Notes: generated from the letters alone by a model not told the origin. Shown: positions 34,818-46,841, counted from the stretch's first letter. The stretch is 64,000 nucleotides of DNA from Lithospermum erythrorhizon (GCA_019722365.1 JADFUC010000991.1:124001-188000); one strand, 5' to 3'. Translations and numbers: made by a program.

Positions 34818-36199
34818 CTGATCACGAAAAAAGATGGTTAATTTGTAGAAATTATAAATGTCGTGTTTCAAATTAGTTGTCCACTTTCAAACATATATTC
34901 AGTGGAGGAACATCGGCCCTAAAATTTTTAATATTAAAAACTATGATTTTTTGATTCGTTTATTCAAAAATTAAGTTGTTCGGTCGTAACAGTATATGTT
35001 TTATCATTCGTATAATATTAGTGTGTTCGGCTTTTATATAAAATATTTGTATATTATATATATATATAATTTGAATATCGTGGGATTGGTCTCCATTAGC
35101 TGTGGTGGTGTTTGAAGTGTTGAAGTGCTGCTCTGCTTGCTTTGAATCGTATTCATTGTGCAGTGGTGGTGGAGAGGGAATGGGAGGAGGAGGGGCAAGG
35201 CAGAGAGGTGGTATTGCATTTTGCATTGATTGGTTGAGGAGGCGGAGCTCGGTGGTGGTGGTGGTGGTACGTATGAAGATTGTCAAGGATTTCTGTATGC
35301 TTGCATATATATTGTGCGTCTATTTCTATGTATTTGGTGATTTGGTCCGATGTTCTTTCAATAACATATTGAATAAGTTTTTTTATTTATCGTTCTTAAG
35401 TATTTATAACAAATTAATAAAAATAAAATTATTCAAAAGTTAATATCAAAACGTAAAATAATAATTATTTCAATTATATTATTTGTCGATTGATAATTTC
35501 ATTAAAATAATCAAAAATTACATTAAAAGTTGTAAGATAATTTTCTACGTTAAACGATGATATTTTGAAAAAAAAATTTAATTAAACGACAATTAAAAAC
35601 ATAAGAACAGAACATATGAAATTCAAAGAAAATTCTAATATAAAAAATAAGAACCTAAATCCGCAATAAATAGTTACCTAAAATATTTTGCATCATTACC
35701 ATATTCATTTGGATATTGCATACTTATGAAAATCCATAAATAATGACTACTGAAACCCACAAATAGTAACGCTAAAACAAGTCAAGGAAATAATCATTCG
35801 AAACAATGGTGTCATGATAAAAATCTCTGGTCAGATACCAATAGGCTGATTCCTTACTGTATTTGGTCTGCTGTGAATTTCTACATATTTTATGTTTTAA
35901 TTGATTATGCTGACAAATAGTCCAGTCTATAGATTATAGACAAAATTAAGTTAAGAATAAATTGTAAAACAATTACACAAATACAGTTAAATAAAAAGAG
36001 ACATACATATCAAATGAAATTGAAGTTATTTTCCTAAATAAATTTAATCAAATTAAAAAAACTAATAAATTACATATCAAAATCTCTATCACAAGAAAGA
36101 TACAATATAGATAAATGTAAATTAACCATACTAATCAACCTAAGTGTCTATAACAAAGCCTCGAATGTCTAACAAAGAAAGAAAACAAATTACAAATTA
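34818..36199. other. RING1 upstream region with Pro-rich candidate first exon
   Basis: On the minus strand an open frame begins ATG at about 35227 and encodes MQNAIPPLCLAPPPPIPSPP followed by an Asn/Thr/Gln-rich stretch; it could be RING1 exon 1, but no good GT donor in the right phase is present before the frame degenerates into an AT repeat near 35060. A GGT/ACC triplet run lies at about 35251-35269. The rest is AT-rich. Confidence 0.3.
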
Positions 36200-36625
36200 C
36201 ACCCATAAAATATGTTAGAAGTAATTTTTAACAATATGTTGCATTGACTTGTTTATCTTGAAGTAATTCTTTATCTTGACCTATAACAAGTAATTACTTG
36301 TTACAAATTACTTATTTATCTTGTTTAACAATAAACAAGAACATCTTGTTACAAATTACTTGTTTATCTTGTTACATCTTGTTTATCTCGAAGTGATTTT
36401 CAACAATATGTTGCATTGAGTAATTTTTATCTTGAAGTAATTTTTAATAAGAATTACTTGAAGTAATTTTTATCTTGAAGTAATTTTTAACAATATGTTG
36501 CATTGAGTAATTTTTATCTTGAAGTAATATTCAAGATAAACAAGAATATCTTGTTACATCTTTATCTTGAAGTAATTTTTAATAATATGTTGCATTGAGT
36601 GATAAATCACACCCATAAAATATGT
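36200..36625. repeat. Minisatellite-like cluster between RING1 and BAC1
   Basis: Units built of ACAATATGTTGCATTGAGTA and ATTTTTATCTTGAAGTAATT recur at least four times in whole or part, with inverted copies (CTTGAAGTAA / TTACTTCAAG, and TTGTTACAAATTAC). The block is bracketed by the direct repeat CACCCATAAAATATGTT near 36200 and 36610. Many units can pair into hairpins. Confidence 0.65.
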
Positions 36626-37543
36626 TTAGCTGGAGAAAGAAAAACGAAGAATAAATATTAATTCCTACCGAAAGAGAAAAACAAATTACAAAAGAACATG
36701 CAAGGAAAACAAATCTAAATATATTAAATGTGTACCGGTTAATATAAAAATTCATAAATGCATATTAGATTGCATTTGTACTCTCCATATAAATATACAC
36801 ATTTATATCCAACCCATTAAATTTTACTTACCTACTCAAAATGGTGTAAGGTCTTGTTTACGTGTAACCCGTGTTGGTAGCGAGTCAGGTAACCAGGTAC
36901 ACGTTCGAGGACCCGACTTGAGTACTCGACTCGATAGTTAAAGAGTAGGGCACGTGCACAAGGTTGTGCTCGTTTAAAATACCAGACTAACTTGATAATT
37001 ACCTGGCCTGTTAAAAAATTATAAACTAAATTAATGATATTTTATATTTGTGTTAAAAATAATTATCAATAATTAAGATCTGTAAATTTTGTTATCAATA
37101 TTTCAAATAATTAATCTTTCTGAATTTTATTAATGTTCCAAATAGACCTATGTAATTTTTAATTGTGTTAGAAATAAAGCTTTTTTTCTTTTTTTTCATT
37201 TCATTTTACTCATCAGCATAATTACCTTAACTAGTTTGCCCAGCATAAAAGTTGTGCCTGCTGGTCTTATCGACTCAAGTTGGGTACGCCAATATCCGTC
37301 CCACTCCTTTCCAGCACTACATGACTAACATGAGTTCATGTAAGTTGTAAGTTGTCACCCTCAATTGCTTCAATTTGAATTTATCGATAAAATATAGCAT
37401 TTATAAAAGTTTTAATTTAAAATGTAACTGAAAAATCAAATATTATATATTTATATATTTTTAATATAATAAGAAGGAGTATTATTGAAAAAAGATAATA
37501 AAATCACCCTGAAAGGAGCTGAGGGCTGTGGAAAGATCAAAAT
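36626..37543. other. BAC1 upstream region
   Basis: AT-rich with a GC-richer patch at 36850-37010 containing repeated GACTCGA/ACCCG-type motifs, similar in style to subterminal repeats of small non-autonomous transposons. The BAC1 promoter should lie near its 3' end; AT-rich tracts obscure any single TATA box. Confidence 0.35.
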
Positions 37544-40500
37544 ATGGAAGAGAGTGAGAATAGCAAAATCCATAAAAATGCAGGTGGAGCCTACAAAGAA
37601 TACGTGGCTGGTCTTCTTGCTGGTGTCGCCACCGTTGTCACCGGACACCCTTTTGATACTGTTAAGGTATTTCTCTTTTATATTTTATGCATATTCTAAT
37701 TTCGAATGATCTAGAGTTCACGGACTTATTTTCGTACTCATATAATCCACCCTTTTGATAGGATAACGCTAGGCATAAGGCTAGGTTTCTAAGTTTATCA
37801 AATTACTGGGAGACTTTAAGAAGTTCCCTTTTCATCTCTTTATTGATTAATTCTATATATCAAATTATAATGTAATGCGAGTCTGCCAGATAATTAAACC
37901 GAACCAAATCAAGACTTATTCCATAGCTCGGTTATATGAATACCATATATCCACTTAGCTCTGTAAAGAAGTACCCTTTTATCTCTATCGATTGATTCTT
38001 TATATCAAACTATTGTGCAATGCTAGTCTTCTAGATACTTAAACCAAACCAAACTAAGCCTTATCGAGTGAGTGGGGTTGGCTATATGTATATGACATAT
38101 CCATTTAGCACTGTGTTCGATCATCTGCTAGATTATTCAACATCAGCATGTCCCAATACTTTGAAGAGGCTCCCGTCTAAATAGGCTAAGGGGGGCCGGA
38201 TAGTACACTGTGTTACGCTTGATAAACGGGACACTGATTTTGAGTTGACCCTAGAGTGAAGTGAGAACTATACCTACTATTTCACAATTGATAAGAAGCG
38301 CGCAGGTTGTGTAATGTGCCATTTTTATTTATTCAATTATATCCAAGAGTCGAGCATATAAAATCTTTGACTTGGATTTATCTACTAGACTATTGTGGTC
38401 TTAAAATTAGAAGACTGAAGTTGGTTTTTAGAAAGTTCAAATTTTTAATGTGTAGGTTCAGGCCATTGTGTGGATTGATATTAGATGCTAGATAGACTTG
38501 AAGAAACTTGTTATCGGCAGCTAGTAGTTTAAGTTGTGTTCTTGAAATTGGAATTATGGGGATTATTTAAGACCCACTGAAGACATATATGGCCAAGTGA
38601 TTGGAATTGTGCATCTTAGTATCCCAATAAGTACTGTTTGATTTTTATGTACAGTATTGTGGTCGTATGTTGGTTACTAGTAGAAAGATAAATCAATTGC
38701 GAGAATTAATAATGATTTGAAGAATTTATTTATTTATCGATGTCTCATTTTAACTTAGATCCAATTGTTTTGAATGCACAAATATCGTTTTTTTGCTCAA
38801 CATCAACATAATGTGTTTTGAAAGGACATGTTGCATTGGTCTTTTGAGTTTCAAGAAAATGAAATTCCAGCTCCCTCTTTTTTATGTAGTATATATAGTT
38901 TCAGATCCTCAAAAGTGTTTGATTATCTTGTAATGAAATAAAAATTAGGTTATCATTTGTATTAGTTTCAGCTCCCTCGTTTGACCGAAATTTGTTTCTG
39001 AAGATCACTTTGTATGATGTGTCCTCATAGTTATTTGCCCTTGAATATTTATGTCGCAGGTGAATCTCCAAAAGCACAATACTCAGACTAATGGAATAAA
39101 GTACAAGAATGGACTGCAGTGTACTGCTAGAATACTGAGGACTGAAGGAGTATGCTTCTAACTTCTTGTGAGACCCAACTTTAAGCCATTGTCGTTAGCT
39201 GTAGTTATTTGTACGATTCATTCTTGATCATATGGTAGTATTTTTTTCATGAATCCGTCCATGGTATTTTTGGTAGCACTTGTTCTAATTTTTGGAGGGT
39301 CTATTGCCTAGAAGTTTAAGGTCATACACTCTTGATATTATCATATACATCTCATTCTGAGTTCTTTCTTTCATGCAACTGTTTTTCGCCATAGTGTTCG
39401 AATTTGAACCCTTCTTTTCTATTTGAACCTAACAATCTTGCACTTAAGCAGTATATTTTAAAGAATATGAAATTGTCATTAATAAGTTGATATTACATTT
39501 GTTTCATTTGATTAATTATGACTCTATTTTTAATGACGCCTTCTGAAATGCCTTTTTGCATTTTGTGTTCTTGACAGTTGTGTTTCTTATAATTTGCCTC
39601 ATTCCTTTTCTGTAACTTTATTACAGGTGAAAGGGCTTTATCGAGGTGCAACATCATCATTTGTAGGAATGGCTGTTGAAAGTTCAATATTTTTTGGCCT
39701 GTACTCCCAAACAAAATTGTGGCTTCAGGTATTCAATAAATAGATCCTAGACTAACATACCAGTATCCTGCAATATGAAATCATTCTGTATATAATCTTC
39801 ATTGACTTATTTTGTTGCCATGTAGGGAGGCGTCCGAAGTGATAAGCCAGAATTTTATGCAATAGCTTCTTCAGGAGCATTCAGCGGAGCTACTATTAGC
39901 TTTGTGCTTTGCCCAACTGAGCTAGTTAAGGTAGTTAAATTATTTGTAACCATGTTTTTTCTAATAACCTTAGGCCCTTCAGAATTTGTGGCAGTTAGTC
40001 AGTTACCCACTTACCCGTATCACTCTTCTGATGGTGAAATTCTTCAGTGCAGGATGCAAGTCCAAGGCTCAGAATCTTTAGACACAAAGCATATTACATA
40101 CAAAGGTCCTCTTGATTGTGCCCTTAGAACTGTAAAGGCAGAAGGGGTGAGATAATTTTGCTTGGTTCTGCTGATTGCCTAGCTGACTTTCAGGCTTTCA
40201 GCTGATAGATGATTTATCCAGATTTCAGGAATATTTCGTGGAGGGGTTGCTACTCTTTTGAGGGAGTCTATTGGAAATTCAGCTTTCTTTTGCACATATG
40301 AGTATGTTAGGTATCACATGCGCTCACGGCTAAAAGATGGTCTATCTGCCCCATCCTACATGGTTGATGTTGGTGTCGGTATCTTGAGTGGTGGTCTTAG
40401 TGGTATAAGTGTGAGTAACAGTTAGTTCTCTTGACTTTGCTATGCTAACTGTCACTGACTTCCTTCTCATATATCTTATTTATGCTGAAATTTCCTCTAC

Positions 40501-41551
40501 CTGTTGTGTTTCTTGGAAAATAGATCCAGAATGACTTACACAGTTACACCCTTATCTGGCGGATCATAAATATATGATGGTCCAAAGATAATTAATACAG
40601 AAGTGGAGATAGTTATCAAATATGACCTGTTAGAGAAAGAAATGTCAGTTATTTGAGATAATTAATACAGAAGCGTACATCGATTCACTTTACCTCATCC
40701 GACTTACACTTAACAGATGAAAAATAAACTGCTAGATGAAAAATAAAATGCTCCTTTCTCCCACCCATTTTTCTCCACTCCAAAAGTAGATCATTTAGGC
40801 TGTCAAACCTGTGGTAATTCATATTATGGTTATTACTTGGACCTCTGCCGCATTTATGATTCAACACGTCGTTTCATTATACGGTGTGAGGTATACTTAA
40901 ATAATTCCTGATGTACTAACATATTTGATAAAAGTATAAGAAAGTTACATTGATATCATAGCACCATAATGGTTTTTCTTCTCCAAGGAGGGTATGTCCA
41001 TTTATCTCTCTGTCATGCAAACCTTAGCTTAAGATGCTCCCAGAGTGTCTTACTCAAGCTGCTTTGTGAACTCATAAAATTACCAATACTGTTTTTCATA
41101 TGGTACCAAGATCAGGGCATTGGGTTATATATGTCTTTTGTAATATAATTTTTCTACCAGAGGCAGAGCATAGATATCTTCATTTTAATTTTTATTATTA
41201 TTGCTTGTTCTAAATAGTGTTTCCTTGCCTGTATCTCAGTTTTGGTGTGTTACTCTACCAGTTGATGTGGCAAAAACTATGATCCAAACAAGTCCGGATA
41301 AGGACAGTACAAGAAACCCCTTTGAGATGTTGAAAATGGTATGATGTCTCTTCTTTATGTTTTCCGTGGATCTAATTATGTTCAATGATTGGATCTTATT
41401 TTGGTTGTTATCGTAGATTTACAGGAGAACGGGGCTTAGAGGATGTTATGCAGGTCTTGGTCCTACTATAGCAAGGGCTTTTCCTGCCAATGCCGCTGCT
41501 ATTGTGACATGGGAGCTAGCTGGGAAATTGTTGGGTATCAGGCACGACTAA
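37544..41551 (+). CDS. BAC1: Mitochondrial basic amino acid (arginine/ornithine) carrier BAC1, complete, 8 exons
   Basis: Join 37544-37666, 39060-39149, 39627-39728, 39826-39930, 40048-40146, 40222-40410, 41240-41338, 41417-41551; 313 residues, every junction phase 0 with GT-AG ends. It is a mitochondrial carrier with three repeats, each carrying the P-x-[DE]-x-x-[KR] signature: HPFDTVK (about 35-41), CPTELVK (about 134-140) and LPVDVAK (about 242-248). Distinctive blocks KEYVAGLLAGVATVV, EGVKGLYRGATSSF, FVLCPTELVKCRMQVQG and YAGLGPTIARAFPANAAAIV match Arabidopsis BAC1, which exchanges arginine, lysine, ornithine and histidine across the inner mitochondrial membrane and supports arginine breakdown in seedlings. 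For exon 6 the upstream of two closely spaced acceptors keeps the frame (EGISGIFRGG). No frameshift or missing key residue. Substrate is inferred from family resemblance. Confidence 0.93.
37810..38115. repeat. Tandem duplication in BAC1 intron 1
   Basis: A unit of about 155 bases occurs twice: CCCTTTTCATCTCTTTATTG / CCCTTTTATCTCTATCGATTG, then ATATCAAATTATAATGTAATGC / ATATCAAACTATTGTGCAATGC, then AAACC(G/A)AACCAAA and CATATATCCACTTAGC / CATATCCATTTAGC (described in pieces). The copies are diverged and intronic. Confidence 0.65.
38160..38380 (-). mobile_element. SINE-like repeat, copy 2 (BAC1 intron 1)
   Basis: Shares with 31633-31870 the GGCTCCC start, the CACAATTGATAAGA block, the GCCATTTTTATTTATTCA block and the CCAAGAGTCGAGCA ... 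AAATCTTTGACTT end. Both copies sit in introns of host genes. The strand is set by the GGGGGTAAGG-type motif in copy 1 and is less certain here. Confidence 0.5.
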
Positions 41552-42485
41552 AGTTGCAGTAATGACATGTTCTCTCAATGGTGTACAGATTCTAAACATT
41601 GTCCCAATTGGAAACCTACCCTACCAGGTAAAATTGTCATAACATGCATGATCTAGTAGGTGTGCCTGGGTGCAGTTCAACTTCTATCTTGAATGCAATG
41701 TGTTGGATGGTTCTACTTGGATGACAGTTGTTGACTACATGAGTTCCAAATGACACGAAGACGCTTGATACTTGAATAACTTACCTTGCTGCCTTTCTGA
41801 GGGAAGAACGAAACCCTGATTTTTACCTAATTAGGCGGTGAAACACATTTGGTATTGTGCTTTTCTGAATTATATCATAGAGCATTTCAGTTTTTTTATA
41901 CCAGTCCATGTAGAATGGATAAAATATATCTGGGTCTCTTTATGAGGTTTTTTCTTCCTAGTACAACAGGCAAGGACAAGGTTAGAAGCTTCAGTATTTT
42001 GGTAATGGCTTCATCACCCCACTCTCTGTTAATTGATTCCAGACAAAAACAAAGTTTTATTTGTTGATGAAAATTATAAGATGTCAAACTTAGGCTTTGA
42101 CGAGTCGAGTCGGATCGAAGCTTTGCGATTGAATTTGAGTGATGTGGAGTCGAGTCGAACATATTGTCTTTGGTTTATGTCGTATCAGTAGAGTTGAACC
42201 ATGTACCAATATTTGTCAAGTCGTGTCAAACCCTTCTCAAGTTGAGTTGAGTCGAACCCTTGTTGGTTCCACTTGATGTCGAAGTAATATACGTTAACAA
42301 AATTCATTTGTTCATGTATTAATACATGCAATATTACTAATTTAATATTAATACATGCAATATTACTAATTTAATACTTATTGTGGATCCAATCTATTCA
42401 TATCCACTTATTTGGCCTAAGTTATGCACATAATACAAATCCATAGGTTTATAGTTGATATATAGTTATGCGCTTATATACACAT
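41552..42485. other. BAC1 3' flank with GAGTCGAGTCG repeats and a short tandem duplication
   Basis: The 3' UTR of BAC1 is expected in the first few hundred bases. 42096-42262 contains repeated GAGTCGAGTCG, GAGTTGAGTCG and GTCGTGTC motifs, probably a MITE. At about 42319-42375 a unit of about 30 bases (TTAATACATGCAATATTACTAA...) is duplicated in tandem. No gene is seen. Confidence 0.5.
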
Positions 42486-42499
42486 TGCTTTAAGCATCA

Positions 42500-43252
42500 A
42501 TAGGTCAATGTCGGTGTGGTTCGGTTCGGTTTTTAAATGCACTTTCGCATTTTTGGTTCAGCTTTTAGTGCGGTGCGGAGTAGTTTTCGATTTGTATTGA
42601 TGCGGTGCCAATCAGTTAATCGGTGTGGTTGATTCTTCTCACTTTTTTAAATATAAAATATATAATTTTCAAAAATCGAATATTAAATGTGTGAAAATAT
42701 ATAAGTTTAATGTCTACTATAATTTGAACATTCAATTAAAAGACAAAAAAACATCCAAAGTTAATGTTCGTTTCAAATTTCATAGAGCAAGCATTGGGTG
42801 AGATTCTTACAATTCGATGAGGGCTACTTTTGATATTTTGTATTAAATCTAGTGGTGGTGGGACTTTACCGTTTCTGATATTTGGGAAAGTGGAAGCACT
42901 AGTTATTATTTGAAATCTACTAATTAGTGTTAGAACTTCGTTGATGAATTTATAGTTTCTGACCACATAACATATGAAGTTAATGGATTAATGTATATTG
43001 GAATATCTCTAATATTTAATTTTATGTAAAGTTGTAATATTTTATGTAATCAAATATACATGAAATGTACAAAATATCTAAATAATAAAATATATGTTCG
43101 GTTCGGTTTTGGGTAAACCCAGAAACCGCCAAAATAGTTTCGGTTTTGAATTTTTTTAAACCAAATCGGTTCGGTTTAATAGAATCGGTTAAACTCGGTC
43201 ACGGTAATAGTTCGGTTCGTTTTTTTTTTTCCTTTCAATTTTCACATCCCTA
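42500..43252. mobile_element. hAT-like MITE with CGGTTCGGTT subterminal repeats
   Basis: The left part (about 42510-42610) has GTGGTTCGGTTCGGTTTTT and GTGCGGTGCGGAG; the right part (about 43095-43225) has TGTTCGGTTCGGTTTTGGG, AATCGGTTCGGTTTAA and AGTTCGGTTCG. The right end TTTTCACATCCCTAG (minus: CTAGGGATGTGAAAA) resembles CAGGGATG-type hAT ends and is weakly mirrored by AATAGGTCAATG at the left. There is no transposase inside. Confidence 0.5.
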
Positions 43253-43344
43253 GATACATACAAATAGTTGATGACACGCTTTGTATGAACTGGACATGTG
43301 CGTAAAGCCTATGTCCATGTCCCCTATTTATCTGTGTTTTTTTA

Positions 43345-43740
43345 TAGTTAATTCATAATATTAAGAAGATGAAACTTGTTTATAGTCTTCGAGTCTATTA
43401 CATGAAATCAAATTACACGAAACAAAATTAAAACTTAAAAGTACTAATGTCAACATCTATTAGAGATTTAAAAAAACATCAATGACTTGTTAGCAACAGC
43501 AGCTATGATCTTTACCCAGTGCTTACGGTTTCCATCTTGAACCATCGCATCTTCAATATTCTTGAGCTTTACTTGATAGTTTATATCATCTTGTAAAAGC
43601 CATCAATAATAATTAAAACAATATGAAAATTAAGCTCTTTGATGAAGCCTGGCAGTGATGTATAAATTGCTTACTCAAGTAAGCCGGTAGGTCGTAGAAG
43701 CATTCACACATTCAGAGTTGTCATAATCGGAATTGATAAG
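43345..43740 (-). mobile_element. LINE 3'-tail remnant, second copy
   Basis: Parallels 27020-27390: GTTAATTCATAA(A/T)ATTAAGAAG, the CTTCGAG(G/T)CTATTACATGAA block, AAAGTACTAA(C/T)G(A/T)CAACATCT and ATGAAAATTAAGCTCTTTGATGA occur in the same order in both. Only the tail region is present; it adds no coding information. Confidence 0.6.
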
Positions 43741-45160
43741 ATTATTAATTATTATGTGAGTAATAAATTCAAATGCACCTAAAATTTGTGCAAAAAATAA
43801 AAAGCACTTCAGAATTTGAGAAGAAGGGAGTACTTAACATTAAACAATTATTTATTATTGAAAGAATAATATATTAAGATACATTAATCTTTTATTATAT
43901 ATTATCCGGACTTTCGATGATGGTCCCGCGATGATAGGTCAATGAACTTTAAATCCATCGTGTGCCTTCACGTCGTGTGATCCTTATGGTAAAGCTTCGA
44001 TGCAATTCAATGAGCTTTTTTCTTCATGATCGAGATCACGTATCATGATCCTTTGCACTCGATGAATGTCTCGATTGACTCTTTACTATTTGACTAGATT
44101 CAAGGTACATTTCCAACATTACAGTTTGGATTTTGATTTTAGGCTAAATATAAGTATTTTTTTTTAAGAGGAAGAATGTTTATAAAACTACACATGGTTC
44201 GAGCACAAAAGAGCTGCTATATGGAGGTTTGGGATGATAATCGTTAAATTTAGAAGCGCATGTAGAAGTTATTAGACGTTTCAATCACCGAAGCACGGAG
44301 TGAATCGTCACGTGCACTAGAAAATGAAACAAAAGATGGAGAATGGTTCCTTAATCTATTAATTGGTCAAAGTTTTCATATTACTGCTTCAACAAACTTA
44401 AATAACACCTGCTTAATATTCAACTATATATTGACGATGGTTTCGGAGCTTTAATACATCAATGCAAAGCTAAGGTTGTGCCAAATGTGGTCCCAAATCT
44501 GTTTCAAAATTGATGATATTAATAGACTTACCAATTAGTCGTGCAGGGATATTGTTAATCAGCAATTTATCGGTTTGATTTTAAGCGTAAGCAGACAGCA
44601 ACCGAACGAATATATATATATGTTTAAAATGTTTATATTTATAATATTTTTAAATTTTATGCTTTAAAGAAAGATTATTATACTTAAATAGTCCAAAGTT
44701 CAAATACCTAAATATCTAATTTAAAGTGTAAACTCCCAGCTGAAATCTGAGAAATTAGTCAAAATGATAATGGATAATCAGTTACTTGAATCACGTCTAA
44801 TAATTTAATGACCCTAATTTCACTACATTAAGGCAGGAAACAATAACTCTACGCTTATGACAGCGTCTTTGCAATTTGGACATTAACATGTTTGAAACTA
44901 GTTTAATTTAAAATTATTAATACTCTATTTTAATTTGAAATCATGCATTTGGTAAATATTTAAAAGGGTTACTAATCAGTTTTGAAGTTATATCTTTTTG
45001 TGTACATGTGTTTAAATATCGTTTATTAGTAATATACTATAAAACAATCTGTTTGGAACAACTATCTACATTAATATTAATGTCATTCATTTGGTGTCTG
45101 TGGTAGAGATTTATGTGTATTTTATTTTAATTTTGAAATGCTTGCAGAGCTTTTTTTATA
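43741..45160. other. AT-rich intergenic region
   Basis: I see nothing convincing here: no ORF with a recognisable domain, no RNA gene and no paired terminal repeats. Confidence 0.3.
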
Positions 45161-45169
45161 TTATACCGT

Positions 45170-45740
45170 TGTTACTAAAACCCCGAAAAAACCGATCGAA
45201 CCGAACCGAACCATTAACCATGAAACCCACATCCAACGAACGACTGAGCAGATTAATTTGTTCGTACGAAATGATTTGTGTATTTAATGAAATAAAATCA
45301 ATTTCACACAAAAAATCGGAAAAAATGAAACCGAACCTAACTTGAAAACATCATAGCGTAGGTTGAAAGTCTACAAACACACTAGATAAATACGCCTGCT
45401 TGATAGTAGACAAAGAAACAAAACAAAAATTTACCCATCCTACATCTGTTTACCATATTATTGTTGTAAATCATTTATCATCTTTTTATTATACGACAAA
45501 ATAATTTCACAGTTTTTCTCTACTATAATATTTTTCAACCATCTTCATCCAAAAATAGAAATTAACGTCTCGAAGTAATGTGTTGCGGTTTTGGTCAGGG
45601 TATCGGCGTTCAGGGATCGGATGGATAAATTGCAGTTACGCGGATCGGACCGGTTTTTTTGGACCGGTATCGATCCGATAAGCAATCGGTGGATACTCGG
45701 TTCCGGTTTTTCGGACCGGTTCCGAGTGGATCGGAATAAA
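45170..45740. repeat. CGAACCGAACC / GGACCGG repeat modules
   Basis: 45170-45220 carries AACCGATCGAACCGAACCGA; 45590-45740 carries GGATCGGACCGG, GGACCGGTATCGATCCGATA and TCGGACCGGTTCCG. The orientation of the first block is opposite to the CGGTTCGGTT blocks at 42.5-43.2 kb. Overlapping open frames on both strands at 45545-45818 reflect this symmetry and are not genes. Probably parts of small non-autonomous DNA transposons. Confidence 0.45.
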
Positions 45741-46528
45741 AAATCTAAAAAAAAAAACAAATTATCAAACCCTAATTTAAAAAATCCCAAATCAAAACAT
45801 CTAAAAATTGAGGCTTAGATAATTAGATACATAACAATTGAAGCTCAAATTCACAACAAAAATCATCTATGACCTTCAAGGCTTCAACACAAATCAAAAT
45901 CAAGTTTGGCTTTTGTTTAATGTTGTGATACTGAAATCGAAATTGTTAAGGGGAAGAATTTAAATCGGCCTTCAACCCATATCAATCTTGATTCTTGATT
46001 AGAAATCAGAAGAAGAAAAAAAACAGAAAACACAATCTTGATTAAATGTTGATTAAATGCTAGCCGCTGAGCAGTCCGGGTAATTTAGGGTATCGGATAT
46101 AAAATGATACCCGTTCGGGACGTTTTCTACAATGGGTAAATGGTCGATTTTTTTGGGACAGATGCTAGGCGGATTTTGGATCCCACGATAATACTTATTA
46201 TCTCGAGGAGAGAGCGAAAGCAAGGATGAAAATGGAGGCAAAGTTTGAAAAAGATAAATAAAGGAGCCAAATTGAGATAAAAAGAAGCTTTAAAATCAAT
46301 TTGGAAGTAAAAATACAATAAAAATGAAAATGGAGAGGGGCAAAGCTTGAAAAGATAAAATAGTGGGAGCTAATTTGAGATAAAAGAAGCCTTAAAACTA
46401 ATTTGGAAGCAACGATACAATAAAATGGCTCTTGTAAAGGATTAAACCTCGCCTGCCATCTGATTTTCTTTTCCACTATCAGTGTGCTAGCATTTTATTT
46501 TGGTTTTTAAATTCTCTGATGTAATGCG
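45741..46528. other. Flank left of the nested retrotransposon cluster
   Basis: Overlapping minus-strand frames at 46053-46476 are Phe/Ser/Leu-rich and contain near-duplicated segments (FILKLCLHF-type text), coming from a local direct duplication: 46227-46320 and 46321-46430 share AAAATGGAG, CAAAG(T/C)TTGAAAA, GGAGC(C/T)AATTTGAGATAAAA and TTTGGAAG. I see no gene. Confidence 0.35.
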
Positions 46529-46838
46529 TGTTGAGGTTTCTTCGTAGAGGTGAAGAAGAAACATGGAGCTTAGTACAAAATGGAACCTGATGAGTATTTG
46601 GATAATAGATGAAGACATGTGGATTACTAAGAGACTTAGTTATACTAGTTTTAGGTTGTCCTTGTTTAGATAAAGGTGGGAACTTAGATACAAATTTATA
46701 AAGAAGGAGGAAAAGGCAGTCACATGAAGGCCTGGCTTTGTTCTTGGAACTAACAATTAGGGTTCTTCGGTTATTAAATTAAATTGGGGCTTTGATCTTA
46801 ATCGATAAATTCAATCATACTTAGAACAATATCTATCA
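46529..46838 (+). repeat. 5' LTR of Copia A
   Basis: The right end is fixed by the adjacent primer binding site. The left end is not fixed because no partner LTR is in the window; TGTTGAGG at 46529 is the best TG start. Length would be about 310 bases. Confidence 0.5.
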
Positions 46839-46841
46839 AAT

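Noticed and set aside
35102..35443. 113-codon plus-strand frame rich in Gly and Val
   Set aside because: It is opposite the Pro-rich candidate exon of RING1 and arises from the GGT-repeat; no family resemblance.
46053..46476. Phe/Ser/Leu-rich minus-strand frames as membrane proteins
   Set aside because: They arise from a duplicated AT-rich purine/pyrimidine-biased segment; no start context or conserved domain.
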